A stretch of DNA of 57,327 nucleotides from NCBI GenBank assembly GCA_003243975.1, contig QHBJ01000015.1:92066-149392 (forward strand), written 5' to 3'. Below the pieces are notes generated by a model. That model searched no databases. It saw only the letters and a program-made list of their open reading frames with translations, and was not told the DNA's origin. Positions 1 through 7,679 of the stretch are shown one piece after another (the first letter of the stretch is position 1; the number at the start of each line of letters is the position of its first letter). The translations under genes and the position numbers were made by a program. The stretch is from Candidatus Meridianibacter frigidus (GTDB taxonomy: Bacteria > Vulcanimicrobiota > Vulcanimicrobiia > Vulcanimicrobiales > Vulcanimicrobiaceae).

Positions 1-103
1 CCGCCATAACGGCGCCTGCTTCGGAGAGTTTTTCAATTGCGCGCTCGACGTTTGCGACTGAATCGCCGATATTTGAGCCCAGACTGATCGTCGCGAGCGC
101 CAT
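1..103 (-). CDS. folK: FolK (HPPK), N-terminal fragment cut by the window edge
   Basis: Reading leftward from an ATG at 103, the 34 visible residues start MALATISLGSNIGD and continue NVERAIEKL. LGSNIGD followed by N-x-x-x-A is the opening of 6-hydroxymethyl-7,8-dihydropterin pyrophosphokinase, which pyrophosphorylates the pterin just before dihydropteroate synthase. The catalytic residues lie outside the window. The ATG directly follows the folB stop (TAAATG), so the gene is the last visible member of the folC-folP-folB-folK run and is probably translationally coupled. Identity rests on the short N-terminal motif plus the folate operon context. Confidence 0.85.
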   Translation of the reverse strand, partial: MALATISLGSNIGDSVANVERAIEKLSEAGAVMA

Positions 104-466
104 TTATGCGGAAAAGCGAGGGTTCTTGCGGCGCAGCATTACCGCCGGCGTGGCACCGTCGAGAATCCGGAGCTTTGAAATGCTGACCTCGGCGGCTGAC
201 ACTCGCGCATCCCGAAAGATTTCGTCCATTAGCGCACCGGCCAAGCGTTCCAGCAACGCGTAGGAGCGTTCCTTAATAATAATGCACAATTGTCTGTGCA
301 GCAGGTCGTAATCAATGGTGTCGGCCAGGTCGTCTGAATCTTGCGGGGCGCGCAGGTCGGTTTCCAGCCGAACGTGCACGTCAAAGGGCTGCACGCGATC
401 GCGTTCGCCCGGCGAAGCGCCGTGCCGGCCATGCGCGCGCAACCCCGAAATCTCGATTACGTCCAA
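104..466 (-). CDS. folB: Dihydroneopterin aldolase FolB
   Basis: A 120-residue cytoplasmic enzyme that cleaves 7,8-dihydroneopterin to 6-hydroxymethyl-7,8-dihydropterin and glycolaldehyde. The normal family length and the opening VIEISGLRAHGRHGASPGER match the FolB fold, in which an early aromatic or His-Gly element is followed by the EISK-type strand (here AEVSISKLRIL, about residues 92-102). The start is TTG at 466, with GGAGG eight bases upstream. It overlaps the folP stop by 10 bases, so translation is probably coupled. It sits between folP and folK, the classical clustering of the pterin branch. Confidence 0.93.
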   Translation of the reverse strand: MDVIEISGLRAHGRHGASPGERDRVQPFDVHVRLETDLRAPQDSDDLADTIDYDLLHRQLCIIIKERSYALLERLAGALMDEIFRDARVSAAEVSISKLRILDGATPAVMLRRKNPRFSA

Positions 467-1326
467 CCGTGGGGCCTCCAGCCGCGCTCGATCGCATCGC
501 TTACGCTGACGGCGTCGCGCATCTGCGCAACATCGTGCACACGAACGATATCGATTCCGGCCGCAATTCCTAGCGCAATGGTCGCGGCCGTTCCGTACGT
601 GCGCTCCTCCGGTTCGCGCCCCGTCAGTTTCCCGATCGTCGATTTGCGTGAGGTTCCCAAGAGGGTGGGAAAGCCCAGCGACACCAGCCGGTCGAGCGAT
701 TGCAGCACCGCAATGTTGTGGTCGGCGTCTTTGCCGAATCCAATACCTGGATCGACGATCACGTGTTCGGCCGGAATCCCGGCTCGTACGGCGCGTTCTG
801 CAGCCTCCGCGAGGAATGCCACAACCTCATCAACCACGTCGTTCTCGTAGATCGCAACCGCTTTATTATGCATGATCACGACCGGTACGCGCAGCTCGGC
901 CGCCACGGCTAGGAGTTCGTCCGGCATTCCCCAGATTGAATTGAGGATATCCGCGCCGGCAGCATGCGCATCACGGAAGATGTTCGCTTTGAAAGTGTCG
1001 GCCGAAACGATGACACCCTCCCCGAGCCGTCCGCGAATTCCCGCGAGTACCGGGAGCAAGCGCTCACGTTCCACTGCCTCGGAGAGGGGCGTGTGACCCG
1101 GACGCGTTGACTCGGCGCCGACATCGATGATGTCCGCCGTTTGCTCCGACTGCCTTACGGCATAGTCGACCGCGTCGGAAGCATCGGGACGTCCGTCGCC
1201 CGAAAACGAATCAGGCGTGGCGTTGACGATCCCCATGAGATAGGTGCGCGCGCCCCATTGGAGGCTCCGGCCTCGCAGGTTGAGCGCCCCGCGGCTGCTA
1301 CTGCGCGACAGCTTCGGAAGCGACAT
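457..1326 (-). CDS. folP: Dihydropteroate synthase FolP
   Basis: Condenses hydroxymethyl-dihydropterin pyrophosphate with p-aminobenzoate, the sulfonamide target step. About 289 residues from the ATG at 1326. Visible motifs in order are MGIVNATPDSFSGDGR (about 31-46), VGAESTRPG, VVIMHNKA, IVDPGIGFGK and GTSRKSTIG, so the pterin and pyrophosphate pockets are complete. The MHNKA version of the usual MHxRG loop is a variant. Upstream in-frame codons back to 1416 belong to the end of folC, so ATG 1326, which overlaps folC by 29 bases, is preferred. The gene is embedded in the folC-folP-folB-folK run. Confidence 0.94.
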   Translation of the reverse strand: MSLPKLSRSSSRGALNLRGRSLQWGARTYLMGIVNATPDSFSGDGRPDASDAVDYAVRQSEQTADIIDVGAESTRPGHTPLSEAVERERLLPVLAGIRGRLGEGVIVSADTFKANIFRDAHAAGADILNSIWGMPDELLAVAAELRVPVVIMHNKAVAIYENDVVDEVVAFLAEAAERAVRAGIPAEHVIVDPGIGFGKDADHNIAVLQSLDRLVSLGFPTLLGTSRKSTIGKLTGREPEERTYGTAATIALGIAAGIDIVRVHDVAQMRDAVSVSDAIERGWRPHGWT

Positions 1327-2632
1327 TTTCAAGCCACCAGCTTCGCAAGTCCGCAACGATGAACGTTGACCCCGTAACCACCACCACGTCGTTTGCGTCC
1401 GCATTACGGCGCGCAACGGTCAAAGCTTCGACCGGATCGTTGATCGCGCGACCCCATACGCCCAGATCCCCCGCCAAACTTGCCAGGCGCTGCGGTTTCG
1501 TTGCAACCCGCCCAGTGGCCTCAAAGCTGGTGAAGATGAACGAGGCCGAAAGCTGCGAGCTGAACGCCCGAATGATCTCCCGCTGATCCTTCAACTCACC
1601 CACAGCCAAGACGAACGCGTAATGCTGCTCCGCGCCAAAATGCTCGCGCAGAGATGCCGCCAGGTTGCGCGCTTTATCGGGGTTATGAGCAATGTCGAAA
1701 ACGACGGCCGGATGCGTTGGAAATACCTCCATGCGCCCCGGTAGGGAAACGCGCGCGAAGCCCTCTTCTACCTCTTCCGATGTGGGCCGAAAATCGGGCG
1801 GCAGCGTTTCCAGGGCCACGATCGCGGTCGCAGCGTTGGCTCGCTGGAATTTCCCGAGCAGCGGCATTTCGATGCGGTACGGGCCCTTCGCTGTCCGAAT
1901 TTCACATACTTGGCCATAGTTGCTTTCCTGAATCAACGCAACGTCTTCGACCATGGCGGCGACGTCTACAAACGGCGCGCCTACCTCCGCGCATCGAGCC
2001 TGGACGATGGCTTTTGCGCCGGACTGCTCCACCGACGAAACCAACGGGATGCCCGGTTTTGCGATGCCGGCCTTGTCTTGCGCAATCGCTTCAAGGGTGT
2101 CCCCTAGAATCTCCATATGATCTAAGCCGACGTTGGTGATCACGCTAGCCAATGGCACCAGAACGTTCGTACCATCCAGCTTTCCACCCACGCCGACCTC
2201 GATCACCGCGATGTCAACATGCTCTTGCGCAAAATACAGAAAGGTGAGGGCCAAGAGGGTTTCATAGTATGATGGTCGGCTGTACTCGTGCATGGTTTCA
2301 TCGATCGCTGGTTCCATCTGCGTAAGAAGCTCGGCAAACCGCTGCGGTTCAATAGGCACTCCGTTGATGCGGGCGCGTTCAGTCATGGAAGAGAGATGCG
2401 GTTTGGTGTGCAGTCCGACGCATTTTCCCTCCGCGCTGAGCACGAAAGCGATCATCGTTGAGGTCGACCCTTTGCCGCTGGTACCGCCCACGTGAACGGC
2501 CGGATACGTGCGATGGGGATTTCCGAGCGCCTCAAGCAGCGCTTGCATTCGCTCTAAGCGGTACGGGACGCGGCGCGAGATCGTCTCGTTGACGGTGCCG
2601 AGCAAATACTGCTGCGCCTGCTCGAAGTTCAT
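1298..2632 (-). CDS. folC: Bifunctional folylpolyglutamate/dihydrofolate synthase FolC
   Basis: A 444-residue Mur-ligase-family enzyme. It joins glutamate to dihydropteroate and adds further glutamates to folates, using ATP. The P-loop HVGGTSGKGSTSTMI (about 46-60), the VIEVGVGGKLDGTN segment (about 143-156), TNVGLDHMEILG and the C-terminal VFDIAHNPDKARN box are all in family order, and the length is typical. The ATG at 2632 overlaps the mogA stop as ATGA. It closes the folate set with folP, folB and folK downstream. Confidence 0.95.
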   Translation of the reverse strand: MNFEQAQQYLLGTVNETISRRVPYRLERMQALLEALGNPHRTYPAVHVGGTSGKGSTSTMIAFVLSAEGKCVGLHTKPHLSSMTERARINGVPIEPQRFAELLTQMEPAIDETMHEYSRPSYYETLLALTFLYFAQEHVDIAVIEVGVGGKLDGTNVLVPLASVITNVGLDHMEILGDTLEAIAQDKAGIAKPGIPLVSSVEQSGAKAIVQARCAEVGAPFVDVAAMVEDVALIQESNYGQVCEIRTAKGPYRIEMPLLGKFQRANAATAIVALETLPPDFRPTSEEVEEGFARVSLPGRMEVFPTHPAVVFDIAHNPDKARNLAASLREHFGAEQHYAFVLAVGELKDQREIIRAFSSQLSASFIFTSFEATGRVATKPQRLASLAGDLGVWGRAINDPVEALTVARRNADANDVVVVTGSTFIVADLRSWWLENVASEAVAQ

Positions 2633-3141
2633 CCGTCCACAACGCTTCCGGCCAGCAACTCCAAGGCATGCGGCAGCACCGATACGATAACGTCTAGTGA
2701 CTCGGCAACGGCTTTCGGGCTACCCGGTAAGTTCACGATTAAGGAGCGGTGGCGCACGCCCGCCATCAATCGCGAGAGCATCGCAGTCTTGATGATTTGG
2801 CCGGATGACGCTCGAATCGCCTCGGCAATACCGGGCACTTCATAGTCGAGGATCGCGGCGGTGGCCTGCGGGGTTCGATCGCGCGGACTCAAGCCCGTGC
2901 CCCCACTGGTTAGCACGAGCGCCGCTTTACCGGTGTCGCACAACTCGATCAACCTGGCTTGCAATTCCCCCGCATCGTCTGCTAGCACAGCTTCCTCGAC
3001 AATGTCGTACGCAGGCCCCAAACGCTCCTTCATAACCGGCAAGCATCCGTCTTCACGCTGGCCCGACGCCGCACGGTCGGAAAGTACGAGCAGAGCGGCG
3101 CTAAATCTCACTGGCTCGCCGCCATGAACCGCTCTTGCCAC
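2629..3141 (-). CDS. mogA: Molybdopterin adenylyltransferase-like protein (MogA/MoaB family)
   Basis: About 170 residues. The family adenylylates molybdopterin before metal insertion by MoeA. The signature LTSGGTGLSPRDRTPQAT (about 96-113) and LPGSPKAV near the C-terminus are diagnostic, and the AALLVLSDRAASGQREDG start is typical. MogA and MoaB cannot be told apart by eye. The GTG at 3141 has GGAG seven bases upstream; an internal GTG at 3111 is the alternative. The gene overlaps moaC by about 40 bases and runs into folC by ATGA. It follows moaC in an operon, and moeA is elsewhere in this window. Confidence 0.88.
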   Translation of the reverse strand: MARAVHGGEPVRFSAALLVLSDRAASGQREDGCLPVMKERLGPAYDIVEEAVLADDAGELQARLIELCDTGKAALVLTSGGTGLSPRDRTPQATAAILDYEVPGIAEAIRASSGQIIKTAMLSRLMAGVRHRSLIVNLPGSPKAVAESLDVIVSVLPHALELLAGSVVDG

Positions 3142-3580
3142 CGTGCTTCTCCAGCAGCTCGACGGTCTCGATCGTGATTCCCTTGTCCAAGCTCTTCATC
3201 ATGTCGTAGATTGTCAGAGCTGCCACGCAGGCAGCTACCATGGCCTCCATTTCTACCCCAGTAGCGGCGTTCGTGCGGGCAAGCCCTTCGATTTGCAACA
3301 CATCATCGTCCCACGCGAAACTCACCTGCACCTCGCTCAGCGGAATCGGGTGCGCGAGCGGAATAAGCGTCGCCGTTTGCTTGGCAGCCATAATCCCCGC
3401 AATCTGAGCCGCGGCGAAGGCATCGCCTTTGTCAAGGCTCGCAGCTACGAGCGCCTCTTTGGCGGCGCGAGCTAAACGCACACGCGCGCGTGCGCGTGCC
3501 GACCGATGGGATAAATTCTTATTTGAAATATCCACCATTGCGATCGATCCGTCCGGGGTGATATGCGAGCTTTGCTGCAC
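3101..3580 (-). CDS. moaC: Cyclic pyranopterin monophosphate synthase MoaC
   Basis: About 159 residues. It converts the MoaA product to cyclic pyranopterin monophosphate in molybdenum cofactor synthesis. The conserved pattern is complete: SSHITPDGSIAMVDISNK at the start, KQTATLIPLAHPIPL in the middle, ARTNAATGVEMEAM and the C-terminal YDMMKSLDKG...GGKSGSW. The GTG at 3580 keeps the family's usual pre-MVD segment and overlaps the stop of the small membrane gene by one base. The ATG at 3538 would cut that segment off. No moaA is visible in the window. Confidence 0.93.
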   Translation of the reverse strand: MQQSSHITPDGSIAMVDISNKNLSHRSARARARVRLARAAKEALVAASLDKGDAFAAAQIAGIMAAKQTATLIPLAHPIPLSEVQVSFAWDDDVLQIEGLARTNAATGVEMEAMVAACVAALTIYDMMKSLDKGITIETVELLEKHGGKSGSWRRASEI

Positions 3581-3777
3581 TAGGCCTCCGTTGGTGCGCT
3601 CGCGCTGAAGCGCATCCACACCAAGCACAAAATGCCCAGAACGAAATACAGGATCCCGTGTTTGAGATGGTGCGTTCCATCGATACCCAGCGCTGGGAGG
3701 AAGGCGGCGATTCCGCTCCACGCCAGTAAGGCCAGAACAAAGAGAATGATTGCTAGGACGAGCGCAAGGGTTTTCAT
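3580..3777 (-). CDS. Small two-helix membrane protein, unknown function
   Basis: 65 residues from the ATG at 3777. There are two hydrophobic helices (about 4-28 and 38-54) joined by a short loop with HHLKH, and a short polar tail. The start overlaps the uppP stop as ATGA and the stop touches the moaC start, so it is a genuine link of the operon rather than a random ORF. I recognise no family. Tight coupling between uppP and moaC gives no functional hint. Confidence 0.6.
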   Translation of the reverse strand: MKTLALVLAIILFVLALLAWSGIAAFLPALGIDGTHHLKHGILYFVLGILCLVWMRFSASAPTEA

Positions 3778-4631
3778 GCGATTACTCCTTTTAGTGCAAG
3801 AATCAAACAGATGCCCCCGGCCAGCAGACAGTACCATCCGAACGGCTGCAGATCATTGTGTTGGAAATACTTCGTCAGGAACGCCACGGATGCATACGCG
3901 GCGATTCCGGCCAGCAGGCATCCCGCTATCGCCTGCATCGCGACCACGTGCGCCGCAGGGTCCCAGAGTTTTGGAATCTCAAGCAGCGAAGCGGCGGCGA
4001 TAACCGGCGTCGCCAGCAGAAACGAGTAGCGCGCCGCATCCTCATGATCCAAATCGGCCAGCAAGCCCGCGACAATCGACGAACCCGAACGCGAAATTCC
4101 CGGTAACAGCGCCAGTGATTGGGCGAGGCCGATCATGACACTCTGCGCGAACGAAAGTTCTTCGAGCCGTTTGTAGCTCTTGCCGTCCCGATGCTGGCGG
4201 CGCCGTAGATACTCCCCAAGAAACATAACCAATGCGTTGAGCATCAAAAAAATGGCGACCGGAACCACCGATCCAAAGAGCGCTTGCACCGGCTTCTCCA
4301 GGAAGAATCCCAGGATGCCCACCGGAATCGTTCCGACCACGAGCAGCCACCCGATGCGCTCGTCGCGCGAGCCGCCCATCTTGCCGCGCACGAGACTCTT
4401 GAACAGTGCGCCAGCGATCGCGGACCACTCCCGGCGGTAAAACAGCACCAACGCAATAGCCGTGCCCAAGTGCAGCACTACGACGAAAGCCAAAAAGGTT
4501 GGATCGTTGCGGCGGATGTTGTTCCATTGGAGAAGCGCCGGCAGAAGAATGGTGTGACCCAAACTGCTGATCGGAAAGAGCTCGCTCACGCCTTGCAAGA
4601 GCGCCAGCAGAAGCGCTTGTACGGTCGTCAC
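3774..4631 (-). CDS. uppP: Undecaprenyl-diphosphatase UppP (BacA family)
   Basis: A 285-residue polytopic membrane enzyme. It dephosphorylates undecaprenyl pyrophosphate to recycle the carrier lipid for peptidoglycan and other surface polymers, and confers bacitracin tolerance. The two family boxes are present: QGVSELFPISSLGHTILL near residues 14-31 (SSLGH in place of the common SSTGH) and LLPGISRSGSSIVAGLL near 177-193, with the RSGS catalytic core intact. About eight helices are apparent. The GTG at 4631 overlaps the upstream tonB stop as GTGA. Position between tonB and Moco genes is unusual. Confidence 0.95.
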   Translation of the reverse strand: MTTVQALLLALLQGVSELFPISSLGHTILLPALLQWNNIRRNDPTFLAFVVVLHLGTAIALVLFYRREWSAIAGALFKSLVRGKMGGSRDERIGWLLVVGTIPVGILGFFLEKPVQALFGSVVPVAIFLMLNALVMFLGEYLRRRQHRDGKSYKRLEELSFAQSVMIGLAQSLALLPGISRSGSSIVAGLLADLDHEDAARYSFLLATPVIAAASLLEIPKLWDPAAHVVAMQAIAGCLLAGIAAYASVAFLTKYFQHNDLQPFGWYCLLAGGICLILALKGVIA

Positions 4632-5338
4632 TTGGTCGCGAATTTCACGCGGTAAACGTACTCACTCGCAACGCGTTTGCAAGCTACGACATTGGGCGTG
4701 TAGATTGCAGCCCGGGCCATGTTTACGGCAATGGAGTCCAACTCGGCATTGCCGCTGCCGACTTGCACCGTGGCATTCAGAACAGCGCCCACATCCGATA
4801 AGCTGACGTGAATCTGCGCTATACCGCTTACGTTTGGCGCACGAGCGCTCGCCGGGATCTCCGGCACCGGTGCGGGCGAGCTTACGGCAGCCGGCGCATT
4901 GGTCTTTAAGCACCCGCCTGCCGACGCACTCGGTGCGGGAGTCGGAGAATGACGAGGCGTCGGGCTCGCCGCAGGGGCCGTAGGCGAAGGCGGCGCCATC
5001 GCCACCGATTTTCCGGGACCTTCTCCAGATGCGGCTACCGGCGGCACGTTGATGTGTGTCTGCGCTTTGTGCGCGGCAGGCGGCCTAGAGGCAGCCGGTT
5101 GTGGCGTGCGAGGCGGCGGCGTGTGCTGGGCGATCTTCACGACGATCATACGCGCAATAGTTGTGCTCTCAGGCGGCTCGACGGGCGAGGCAATGGTCCA
5201 CCGCACGACGCGCGCGGCAAAGAGATGAATTGCGATTGAGAGCACAAACGCGAAGAGAAGAACTCTTCGCGATCGCTCAGCTATTGATTCGGATCGAACT
5301 GCGCGCGGAACGAATACACGCCGGCGACCGGGACACAA
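4628..5338 (-). CDS. TonB-like energy transducer with proline-rich linker (second copy)
   Basis: 236 residues: a basic N-terminus, one helix (about 27-45), a long Pro/Ala/Ser-rich periplasmic spacer, and a C-terminal TonB-family domain (GIAQIHVSLSDVGAVLNATV, then a variable tail). It would carry force from ExbB/ExbD to outer-membrane receptors. The preferred start is TTG at 5338: GAGG lies seven bases before it, and it provides the basic residues that precede the helix, at the cost of a 58-base overlap with the upstream tonB. GTG 5242 would truncate the helix. The C-terminal domain is less canonical than in the first copy, with two cysteines in the protein (GGCLK and VVACK). Confidence 0.75.
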   Translation of the reverse strand: MCPGRRRVFVPRAVRSESIAERSRRVLLFAFVLSIAIHLFAARVVRWTIASPVEPPESTTIARMIVVKIAQHTPPPRTPQPAASRPPAAHKAQTHINVPPVAASGEGPGKSVAMAPPSPTAPAASPTPRHSPTPAPSASAGGCLKTNAPAAVSSPAPVPEIPASARAPNVSGIAQIHVSLSDVGAVLNATVQVGSGNAELDSIAVNMARAAIYTPNVVACKRVASEYVYRVKFATK

Positions 5339-6039
5339 TTTCTGACCTCGGGCGCGTACGAAGAATGCCTCGCCGAACGGAGCGCCTCTTGATCAAGCGC
5401 GCTATTATTTCCGCTCTGAATAATGGAGGTGTCCAGAACCGAGCCGCCGGCGGAAAGCGCAACCTTCACGATTACGACGACCGGTCCCAAATTCGCCGTT
5501 TTTGCACTCTCCGGATACTCGGGCGCGACTAGACTGGTGGCGACTGCATCCTTATTTGGCTCAGCACACTGGGGCTTCGGGGTGGGGGTCGGAGTCGCGG
5601 CGGCTACCGGACCCGGGGAACCGGCGCCCGAAGGCGTGCTGGCCGCCGTGCCGTTGGGAACGCCGTTCTGCGAACCATGCACCGGCGCAACGTATTTCGT
5701 TTCGCTGGGTCCGCCGCCCTTACTCGTGGTCTTCGGAGGCTGAACTTTGAGCTGCGGCACGACCTGATGCGGCACCGGCTTCGGCGGCGGCGTCGTCTTG
5801 GGCTGCTCGGTCGGCTTGGGCGTCGGCGTAGGCGGCGGTGGCGTAGGCACCTTGATCTTGGCCTTGTGCTCGACCGAAACTTTCTCCGTCTGCTGATCTT
5901 CGGTGTGCGCCTGTTTGAATGGAATGAGCGGACCGAGAACGGCGTGGGCAAAGAGCGAGATCGCCAGCGCCCACCAGAAGAAGTTGCGGGCCCGCTCGCC
6001 GGTGGTTAGAAACGGAGAGTTTTTCGTGCTAACGGCCAT
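5281..6039 (-). CDS. tonB: TonB family protein (first copy)
   Basis: 252 residues with one N-terminal helix (about 21-40), a Lys/Pro-rich spacer full of PTPPPPTPTPKP-type repeats (about 60-115), and a C-terminal TonB domain with APEYPESAKTANLGPVVVIV and the conserved strand-helix pattern. It spans the periplasm and energises outer-membrane transporters with ExbB/ExbD encoded immediately upstream. Paired cysteines (PKPQCAEPN and VRNCVPV) flank the domain and could form a disulfide, matching the pair in the second copy. ATG at 6039, three bases after the exbD stop. Confidence 0.85.
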   Translation of the reverse strand: MAVSTKNSPFLTTGERARNFFWWALAISLFAHAVLGPLIPFKQAHTEDQQTEKVSVEHKAKIKVPTPPPPTPTPKPTEQPKTTPPPKPVPHQVVPQLKVQPPKTTSKGGGPSETKYVAPVHGSQNGVPNGTAASTPSGAGSPGPVAAATPTPTPKPQCAEPNKDAVATSLVAPEYPESAKTANLGPVVVIVKVALSAGGSVLDTSIIQSGNNSALDQEALRSARHSSYAPEVRNCVPVAGVYSFRAQFDPNQ

Positions 6040-6042
6040 CGT

Positions 6043-6459
6043 TTAGGACTTTTGACCCTCGGGCTTGTTGGCGAGGCCGAAGTCTGTTAGATCTTGGGAC
6101 TTCGCCGCGTCCATCACTTGCAAAATCGTGCCGTAATTGGCCGCCGGGTCGGCTTTGATGATCACGCTCTTGTAGACTTTATTGGTCTGCTCTTGCAGCG
6201 TCTTGAACGTGTCCGACACCTGATTGATTGGCACGTCGGTATTGGAGCCGATTTGAATCTTGTTGTCTTTGTCGACGATCACCACGATCTGCGAAGGGTG
6301 CACCTTGTCGCGGTTCTTGGCCGGAGGCATCTTGGGTTCTTTGGTAACCGCGGCGAGAATGATGAAGATGATCAGGAGCACCAGCAGCACGTCGGTAAAC
6401 GGCGTGATGTTGATGGTCGACATAACCTCTTCTTCGCCTTGACCGGTCGAAACAGCCAC
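6043..6459 (-). CDS. exbD: ExbD/TolR family biopolymer transport protein (second copy)
   Basis: 138 residues: a short cytoplasmic tail, one helix carrying the INITPFTDVLLVLLIIFII signature (about 16-34) with the essential membrane Asp, then a periplasmic domain. It forms the proton-using stator with ExbB and drives TonB. GTG start at 6459 with AGGA six bases upstream. The periplasmic domain differs clearly from the adjacent first copy although the helix is nearly identical, suggesting an old duplication with divergent TonB partners. Confidence 0.93.
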   Translation of the reverse strand: MAVSTGQGEEEVMSTINITPFTDVLLVLLIIFIILAAVTKEPKMPPAKNRDKVHPSQIVVIVDKDNKIQIGSNTDVPINQVSDTFKTLQEQTNKVYKSVIIKADPAANYGTILQVMDAAKSQDLTDFGLANKPEGQKS

Positions 6460-6476
6460 GTGCTTTCCTTCCCTGC

Positions 6477-6890
6477 CTAGGACGTAACGAAGCCGACGTC
6501 TTCGAGGCCGGCGATCTTCGCCGCATCCAAAATGCGGATGATGATCCCGTAGGGCGCTTTGGCATCCGCAATGATGGAGACGTGTTTGTGCGGCTTCTTG
6601 ATGGACGCTTCTTGCATATCGGCGTAAATATGTGCGACATCGCTCTTCTTGGCATCCACGAAGATGACGCCCTTGTTGTTAACATCGACTTCGATGTTGT
6701 CTTTTTTGTTCTGGTTTTCGTTCGCGTTCGTGCTGTTCTTGTTGGGCAGCTCTTTCTCGAAGCCGGGCGGAGTGATCAGGGCAGCCAAGATCATGAAAAT
6801 AATGAGCAGCACCAGCAGCACGTCGGTGAACGGCGTGATGTTGATCTCCGCCATGACCTCATCTTCTTGCTTGGCCGATAACAGCGACAC
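6477..6890 (-). CDS. exbD: ExbD/TolR family biopolymer transport protein (first copy)
   Basis: 137 residues. EINITPFTDVLLVLLIIFMI (about 15-34) contains the conserved Asp of the ExbD/TolR helix. The following region is rich in Asn/Lys (NKNSTNANENQNKK), then a periplasmic domain ending FVTS. GTG start at 6890, 12 bases after the exbB stop. Two ExbD proteins with one ExbB in the same operon match the two TonB genes downstream and may form alternative energising complexes. Confidence 0.93.
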   Translation of the reverse strand: MSLLSAKQEDEVMAEINITPFTDVLLVLLIIFMILAALITPPGFEKELPNKNSTNANENQNKKDNIEVDVNNKGVIFVDAKKSDVAHIYADMQEASIKKPHKHVSIIADAKAPYGIIIRILDAAKIAGLEDVGFVTS

Positions 6891-6902
6891 GGAAACCCGT
6901 CC

Positions 6903-7595
6903 CTACGTGGTGGCCGAACGCGTTGCCGGAGCGGTTCCCGGCTGGTAGAGATCGGTCGGAATCGGTGCGCCGGTATTGTGGAAGTGCAGCATCTCGGCCA
7001 GTTGGTTGGCCGCGACGATCATCTCCTGGTTGTACGCCTTGATGCGCGTCTTGAAGTAGTTGAAGAAAATAACGGCCACGACCGCTACGAACAAACCGGC
7101 GGCCGTGGTGATGAGTGCTTCGGAGACACCGGCCGCAACGACGGCAGGGGTCGAGTTGCCCTTGAGCGCGATATCTTCGAACGCGCGAATGATGCCCAAG
7201 ACGGTTCCGAACAGACCCACGAAGGGTGCGATGACCGCGATGGTGCCGATGATGCCGAGGTTGCGCTCGAGCGAATTGAGATGCTCCATCAATGCGATGG
7301 AGAGCGCGTCAGTAATGTCGGCGCGGTTCTTCTCGCCGCGCAGCAGGCCGAACTCCAGAATTCTGGGCAGCATCCCCTTCTGATTGCGGCATACCGAGAT
7401 CGCGCCGTCGATGTCATCGGCCGCAATTTTCGTGCCGATGTCTCGCAGCAGGCCCTTGGTATCGCCGTGCTGAGATGAGAAGAAAACCAGACGCTCGATG
7501 ACGATCGCTACGACCGCGATCGAGCAGACGAGCAGCATCCACATGGCGGGCCCGCCCTTTTGGATGAAGGTGTAAAATCCGGCAAAGTAGTCCAC
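6903..7595 (-). CDS. exbB: ExbB/TolQ proton channel family protein
   Basis: About 230 residues with three helices: FIQKGGPAMWMLLVCSIAVVAIVIERLVFF near the start, IGTIAVIAPFVGLFGTVLGIIRAF in the middle and EALITTAAGLFVAVVAVIFFNYF towards the end. This is the MotA/TolQ/ExbB fold that makes the pentameric proton channel. The GTG at 7595 is preceded by AGAGGG at good spacing, so the longer reading to 7658 is not preferred. It heads the run exbB-exbD-exbD-tonB-tonB. Confidence 0.95.
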   Translation of the reverse strand: MDYFAGFYTFIQKGGPAMWMLLVCSIAVVAIVIERLVFFSSQHGDTKGLLRDIGTKIAADDIDGAISVCRNQKGMLPRILEFGLLRGEKNRADITDALSIALMEHLNSLERNLGIIGTIAVIAPFVGLFGTVLGIIRAFEDIALKGNSTPAVVAAGVSEALITTAAGLFVAVVAVIFFNYFKTRIKAYNQEMIVAANQLAEMLHFHNTGAPIPTDLYQPGTAPATRSATT

Positions 7596-7679
7596 TCTAT
7601 TCGACCCTCTTTCGGTGCGCGGTGCGCTCTGTGGCGTGAAGGCGGACCATTGGCCCACCCCCGGGCGGATTCCTACCCC

